DNA of 64,000 nucleotides from Coprinopsis marcescibilis (Eukaryota; Basidiomycota; Agaricomycetes; Agaricales; Psathyrellaceae): contig ML210223.1 in assembly GCA_004369085.1 (NCBI GenBank), positions 1 through 64,000 on the forward strand, read 5' to 3'. Below, in pieces: positions 57,429 to 64,000 of the stretch. The translations under genes and the position numbers were made by a program. Each line of letters starts with the position of its first letter. Position 1 is the first letter of the stretch. The notes beneath the pieces are model-generated. The model was not told where the DNA came from, did not search any database, and saw nothing but the letters and a program-made list of their open reading frames with translations.

Positions 57429-59697
57429 CTTTTGTCTCCCAATTGAAGTTGGCCTTTCAGAAGTATCTGGACGTTGGGTCTAGCACCATTGGGCGCCTGT
57501 TAGAGTTTATACCTGTGGCCTCACTTACAGAACACCCCTTGTTTTGAGCACACATCTCACTGTCTGTGCCAGATTTCACTCTCCGGTTCGCGGAAAAGAG
57601 GCACCTAGAGCCTACAAGAGCATCTCTGAGCCTGTACCTGCCCGTGGCGTTTTTCATGCCATGTATGGGAGGGATATCACTTCTCGATCTCCAAAAGCGG
57701 GTCAGGGACGCCAGAACTCGACTCGGGAGCAATGAAATCGGGAGCCGGATGAATTTTGATAGGTCTGGAAAGGAGACTCGAGCCCGTCTTGTTCAACGGA
57801 ATGAGGGTGCATGCCTGAGGTATCTGAAAGACCAAGGAATTCCGCAGTGAGCTCATGACTGCAAAATATTCCAGACCTGTGCTGAAGGTCAGTAAGTACG
57901 ATCGATCGGTGCAAGAGAGAAAGTGCGAAGAGACGACTCCTGAATGCAGTGTTTGGCTCGCATAAACCTTTTGTTCTTTCAAAAGTTACTACATAGAATG
58001 ATCTGCAAATGCTATGAGGTTATGATACATTTACGGCGGCGTCTTGTTTGATTGTGATAGGAATAGCTTTTCTCCTCTTTTCTCCTATACTAAACGAGAT
58101 CACCATCTCGCTATCTAAACACCTCCGACCACAGTTCGTTGGACCTGTGCTCGTACCTGCCAGGTCCTGCCCTGTCCTGCTGGCATTCAGAATACAGAAT
58201 AACAGTAAATCATTACAATCAGAGTCTGGGACTCGACTGTATTCTACTGTATTGGTAAAATTATTTACCATCAGAAAGCCACAGCTCAAAGTGCATCAGA
58301 ACACCTCATTTAGTGTCGAAAGAGAAAGGAGGAATTGGTCAACTCCTTGAGTTCCATAGATTCTGACCAATATTACTGGACGCCGCCGAGTTCCACAGGC
58401 CAGCAAAGTTCATGTCAAGCTATATCAGCGCTTTCGTGGATCTCGGACTGCGGATAGCCCCGACGCCTGAGTGAAAGCATCAAAAATGCCTTAGAAATAT
58501 CTTTAAATAGTGATTTTGTTAGGGCCCCGCGGCGGATCTCGGGGTCCCATCATCAATCTCATTTAAGTACTGGTTGATCGTCCGTGATGCTATGATAGCC
58601 ATTACTTAGATTTGAACTGAAATACCGCAACCTGGAGTGATGAGGTGAAATGGTGGAAGTCTGGCCCTTGTTAGCGTCACACAGCATTGACATAGTGTCC
58701 ACAGAATTGCCAGGCTGCGAAGAACCAGCAGATCTAATTACAATGGGCAGGAGAGCTATGTGTGACTTTTTGTGGCATCTTTTGAGCGATCTATGCGGCA
58801 AATGAACTCGGGAATGGAGTCAAGTGGCACTATCAGCGATCATTCTGTACGGTTGCAGTATACGGACGAGAGTAGCTGAAGCGCGCCTCGTGAGGCAAGT
58901 TGTACTCGTTTAGGGATAGCGCGTTCGCATACTGCCGCTGGGAGGAAATGGAGCTCTATGGACGTCTCATTGATAGGAGAGCCCAAGAAAGGGGGGTTGA
59001 ACTGAGGAGGTGGCCGTGAATAGACGATATGAGTGGTGAATATATACGAACAGTGCTCACTCATGTGATCAGGTGCATTCAAAGAAGTCTGAAATCTGAT
59101 GCTGGGACTCGGAGCTTGTGGATGATATATGTCGTACAGTTGGATTGATGCGAAATATGTAACTAATGTACAAGAGCGAATGAATGGACAGGGGAGGGAT
59201 CGTCGAGTAGACTGTTATACATACAAAAGAGAACGAAAATGTTATTGTTACTGTTACATACAATCGAAAAGCAATAAATAAGTATGTGTCTGAGAAGACG
59301 AAGTTTGTTACAATTAGATGTTACACACAGCTAAACCTATGACTGTCCAGGGAACGGTGTTTTAACGTACAGAGAGTCCGCGTCTACATATGAATAAAGA
59401 TAGAATAGATAGGAATAGATAAAGGAGAACAGGATAAGAGAATGTTGAAGATAAATAAAGTACAGAACGGTGGAATGGTTGAAGGACGAAAGTGATGAGG
59501 GGTCGTGGTATTTATCGTGCCTAACGTGTTGTTGTTCAGAAAGGAAGGAAAATAGGCCTTGAATGTCATGCCGTGATCATGAAGCCAACATGTCGACGAG
59601 GCGGAAAAGAAAGACATAACAAGCCCAATGAGTAGAAGACGAAGTTGAAGAAGAAGCGGAAAGAGGTACGTGTCTAATGAATGGATGGGGGGCAGGA
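57429..59697. other. Long intergenic stretch
   Basis: About 2.3 kb with no gene I can support. A plus-strand frame at 57566-57850 (94 codons) and others lack motifs and credible starts. The right part should be the 3' untranslated region of the TEA gene. Confidence 0.45.
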
Positions 59698-61352
59698 TTA
59701 GAAGGGGTAGAGAGTAGGATAAGCGAGTTGGTCGCTGTCCAAGGTGGTTCCAACCGATTGTTCGTGTCCGATAGCATAAGAGTTTGCCGGATAGTAGCTG
59801 TTCGATATATACATCGGACTAATCCATTGGGTAGTAGGTGTCTGGATCTCCCCAACGGAAAGCGTAGGCAAAAGGTTGATGTCGCCAGTGTCGTAGTCGT
59901 AGTTCAGGAGTTCTGGTGAACAGGCGGAGTTGGTAAAGATCGGTGCCAATGGTATGCGCTCGTCATGGACGACAGGTGAGGTGTGATATGGAGCGGCGTA
60001 GTATGTAGAATCGCTCTGCTCTACAGGGAAGGAGCCGTCGAAGTTATAGATGATGGAATAGAGGGGATCACGCGACCGCTCAGAGCTAACGGTGAGCTCG
60101 TATATGTCCTGAATAACAACACATTGGCGGAGTTCTGAGAATATAATCAGTCAACTGTGAACAATACTCAGGGGATTAGAACATACCAGAGATCCTGGAG
60201 GCAACACTTCCCCAGTATTTGGGAAGGAGGGTCGTTCGGAAAAGTGAAGGGCGTGCGGTGGCTTCAGACACAGGCTCTAGGTCCGTCGACTCCTCGAAAA
60301 GGAGCTTATGGTCCTTCTGCACTCGGTACACGCACTCGTACCGTCCATTTGAAGCCAAGAGTGATGAGCTGACGGTGACCGAAGGAGTGTAGTAGCAGGC
60401 GGGCAGAGCGGTCGACACAGAGATGCGGCGTTGCCACTTCCATGCATCGGGACCAGTCAGGACAGGGGAGTCGGTGAGGCCCGATTCGTCAAGATCAAGC
60501 GTGAACGACGTCGGGGAGTCCCGACCGGTGCTGGCGTAGTAGTCACCGCTAGCCATGAGATCAATGTGAACATAAGCGTGGGGCCAGGAGGTGTGAACGG
60601 TGGCAAGGGGCGAACGGCGATCGAACTCGTCAGCATAGTTCAAAGGAGTGACTGGGTAATCATAAGGGTCGACGAGAGTCAGCGAGTCAATGGACAACGA
60701 GGGTGTGACGCCAGATGCAGTACCAGAGGATGGCGAAGATGGTGCTGCAATCGCAGTGTTAATACGAAGGTCGGGTAGTACCCTGGTTGGAACCGTAGGA
60801 CAGGCCTGGCTCGCACCGAGGCGATCGGGAGAGTCAAAGTCCCGCGAGCAGATCAAACGAATGACTAGGCAAACATGAGCACGAAGCTATTGCGTAGTTT
60901 ATAGTGGGCCTACCTCGCTCTTCCGTGCAAGTCTCGCGCAACTGCTGAAGGCGGCTACCGACCTGCTTGGGTGTTCGTTGGGCGCCTGTCTTGTTTTTGA
61001 TGTAGCACGAGATGAACGCGTTTCGCTTAGGAAAGCGACGCAGTAGGCGCGGGTCCTTCGAAGAAGTAGGGCGATAACGCTCAAGGGCTAATGAATATGA
61101 ATAAGACCGGAACGATAGGTATTTGGAGAGAATGTTACCTTCGAGCAATGCCTCCTCGAGGAAATCAGGCCAAACGGCTTCTTTTTTTTCTTTGAGTGAC
61201 TTCCAGGTCTTGCGACCAGTCTTGTGCTTGTGGACGGGGGAGTACTGCGTGGGACTAGTGGAAGCGATGTGGACAAAGTCGGCGATGGAGGATGTGGTGT
61301 AGAACTGGTTGCGTTGAGCGAGGGCAGAGCTGGTGGGAGACATTGGCCGCAT
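59698..61352 (-). CDS. TEA/ATTS-domain transcription factor
   Basis: Exons 61139-61352, 60914-61087, 60187-60864 and 59698-60134 give 500 aa. The DNA-binding domain spans about residues 35-125: GRKTWKSLKEKKEAVWPDF, LLEALERYRP, FPKRNAFISCYIKNKTG, RTPKQVGSRLQQLRETC. This TEA/ATTS helix set (as in TEAD, Tec1 and AbaA) recognises CATTCY-type sites. The C-terminal part carries a beta-rich segment (HAYVHIDLMASG, YECVYRVQKDHKLLFEES) that may be the co-activator binding half. The start at 61352 is the first ATG in frame; the frame stays open to about 61445 without one, so an upstream exon is possible. In other fungi this class controls development. Confidence 0.87.
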
Positions 61353-62412
61353 AGTAGAATGATCGTGTCGGTGAAATGAGCGTAAAGACAGAGTGTTCTG
61401 GACGGTGGGCCAGGTAGAAAGCTCCGGGGAAATGGAGCTACACACTGTTGGTTATTATACAGAGGTGTTGCGGTGCTGCCAAGAGATCTTAAATCGACCA
61501 TTCAAGATGGTCGGCCGGGACGCAAATCAAAAAGCCACCACAAGGCCTTTCCCGATCTAGTATATGAGCGCCTTTGGGTTAAATTGAGGTTTTAGGTAGA
61601 TCTCGCGAAGGTTTTAGCCACTGTTCCTGACTTCGGGTAAGCTGAAGTCACCGGAGGCCTACCACTCCTCGAACAAAGGTGGTTCCGTCACGGAACTACC
61701 TTTGTTCGAGGGGCAGCAGGGAGCAGCTTGGACCGTACTTTTGGGTAATAAAGTGGAGAACCCACTTAACATCATTTCCAAGCCTTGTGAGCCGAAAGCA
61801 TCTCCTAGATCGTTTGCTATTCACTATTCGGCCCTGCGCTATGAATCGAATCCGGAGATTTCCCACTTTATATTTAGCGAATTGGGCTGAAAGTATACTA
61901 AATTATTGGTCAAACCACAAGTCAGACCTCGAAATCTGTGAATTCTGATCCCCACTGTCATCTCTGTCACCCCTATCTGCTCCTTGCCCTGTCACCCAAC
62001 TAGGATCAGCAAGAGGGGGTGAGCATGAGAGCCCAGTACGCTCTGTGATGACCTGTGATGACGGTCAAATCTGGAACCGCCTGAACACTGGGAAGACCCG
62101 CTTGATATTTTCACCCCGAAACGCAGTGGTGGAGCATGTCCTTTGAAGTGCTTTAAGCCGAATAAAAGGGTGCACCTGGCTCCGATGGCGATAACGACAT
62201 AAACGGAAGGGAGCACGGACACATTGGGAAACGGAAGGAAAATGTGTGATGTAGTTGTGGCTGTGTTGCTTGGTCCTGTTGGGATCAGGGGTCGTCGACT
62301 TCCAGATTTAGCAGTGACAATTTTGGCTGGCAGGCGCGTTCCGAGCCGAGTTAAAGTTTAGCGCTTGCAATTGGGACTTCTACTCTGTTATTACTCCCTG
62401 AATTGATTCAAA
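61353..62412. other. Divergent promoter region of TEA and WD40 genes
   Basis: About 1.06 kb separates the two start codons. It includes the 45-bp palindrome at 61667-61711. No coding sequence seen. Confidence 0.5.
61667..61711. repeat. 45-bp near-perfect palindrome (22-bp arms, 1-bp centre)
   Basis: The left arm CCTCGAACAAAGGTGGTTCC plus GT, one central base, then the reverse complement with a single G/A mismatch (a G-U wobble as RNA). It lies in the divergent promoter region between the TEA factor and the WD40 gene. As DNA it could form a cruciform; as RNA a strong hairpin. Confidence 0.85.

Positions 62413-64000
<1,588 letters not shown>

Noticed and set aside
57566..57850. 94-codon plus-strand frame with a hydrophobic stretch (LSLYLPVAFFMPCMGG)
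   Set aside because: No convincing upstream exon or family similarity; not supported enough to call a gene.

Overview
The window is nuclear DNA of a basidiomycete, most likely a mushroom-forming Agaricomycete. Evidence: almost every gene is split by 45-60 bp GT-AG introns; the gene content is typical of that group (CYP63-type P450, NACHT-TPR proteins, a DUF6533 membrane protein, a TEA/ATTS factor, an Agaricomycete-type F-box protein); and there are no operons. Exon joins given here were worked out by hand from frame, splice sites and family motifs. Where exon lengths are quoted they sum to an intact reading frame, but no transcript evidence was available.

Layout. 0-4.7 kb: two complete genes and one broken 5' fragment of a repeated single-pass membrane-protein family (minus strand). 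5.2-5.64 kb: a 443-bp element with 47-bp inverted ends. 5.7-6.3 kb: a mitochondrial DNL zinc-finger (Zim17-type) protein. 6.5-10.3 kb: NACHT-TPR gene 1. 10.6-12.5 kb: F-box protein. 12.8-15.8 kb: App1-type phosphatidate phosphatase, divergent from a CYP63-type P450 at 16.4-18.9 kb. 19.1-22.5 kb: Spt20 of SAGA. 22.9-26.7 kb: NACHT-TPR gene 2, with a small coding unit at its 5' side. 29.4-30.4 kb: an Asn/Pro/Gln-rich protein of unknown function. 30.8-33.1 kb: aldehyde dehydrogenase. 34.1-45.0 kb: four more members of the membrane-protein family (plus strand), with a DUF6533 gene inserted between the third and fourth. 45.6-47.8 kb: MFS transporter. 48.8-49.3 kb: GFA-domain protein. 49.8-51.3 kb: secreted M28 aminopeptidase. 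52.3-55.7 kb: NACHT-TPR gene 3, possibly disrupted. 56.7-57.4 kb: TMEM170-type protein. 59.7-61.4 kb: TEA/ATTS transcription factor, divergent from a WDR5/Swd3-type WD40 gene that runs off the right edge.

The most distinctive content is the membrane-protein family: six intact genes plus a fragment. Each has three exons with both introns in phase 1. The ectodomain is made of two similar beta-sandwich-like halves, and each half is cut by an intron at the same place. A glycine-zipper membrane helix and basic stop-transfer residues follow, then a Ser/Pro/Tyr-rich tail ending in PPxYTP. I see no N-terminal signal peptide. The extreme C-terminal PPxY suggests recruitment of a WW-domain partner such as an Rsp5/Nedd4 ubiquitin ligase, which would make these a locally expanded set of surface sensors or cargo. 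That role is inference. The second theme is three NACHT-TPR (fungal NLR-like) genes within 50 kb, all with an intron exactly at the NACHT/TPR boundary.
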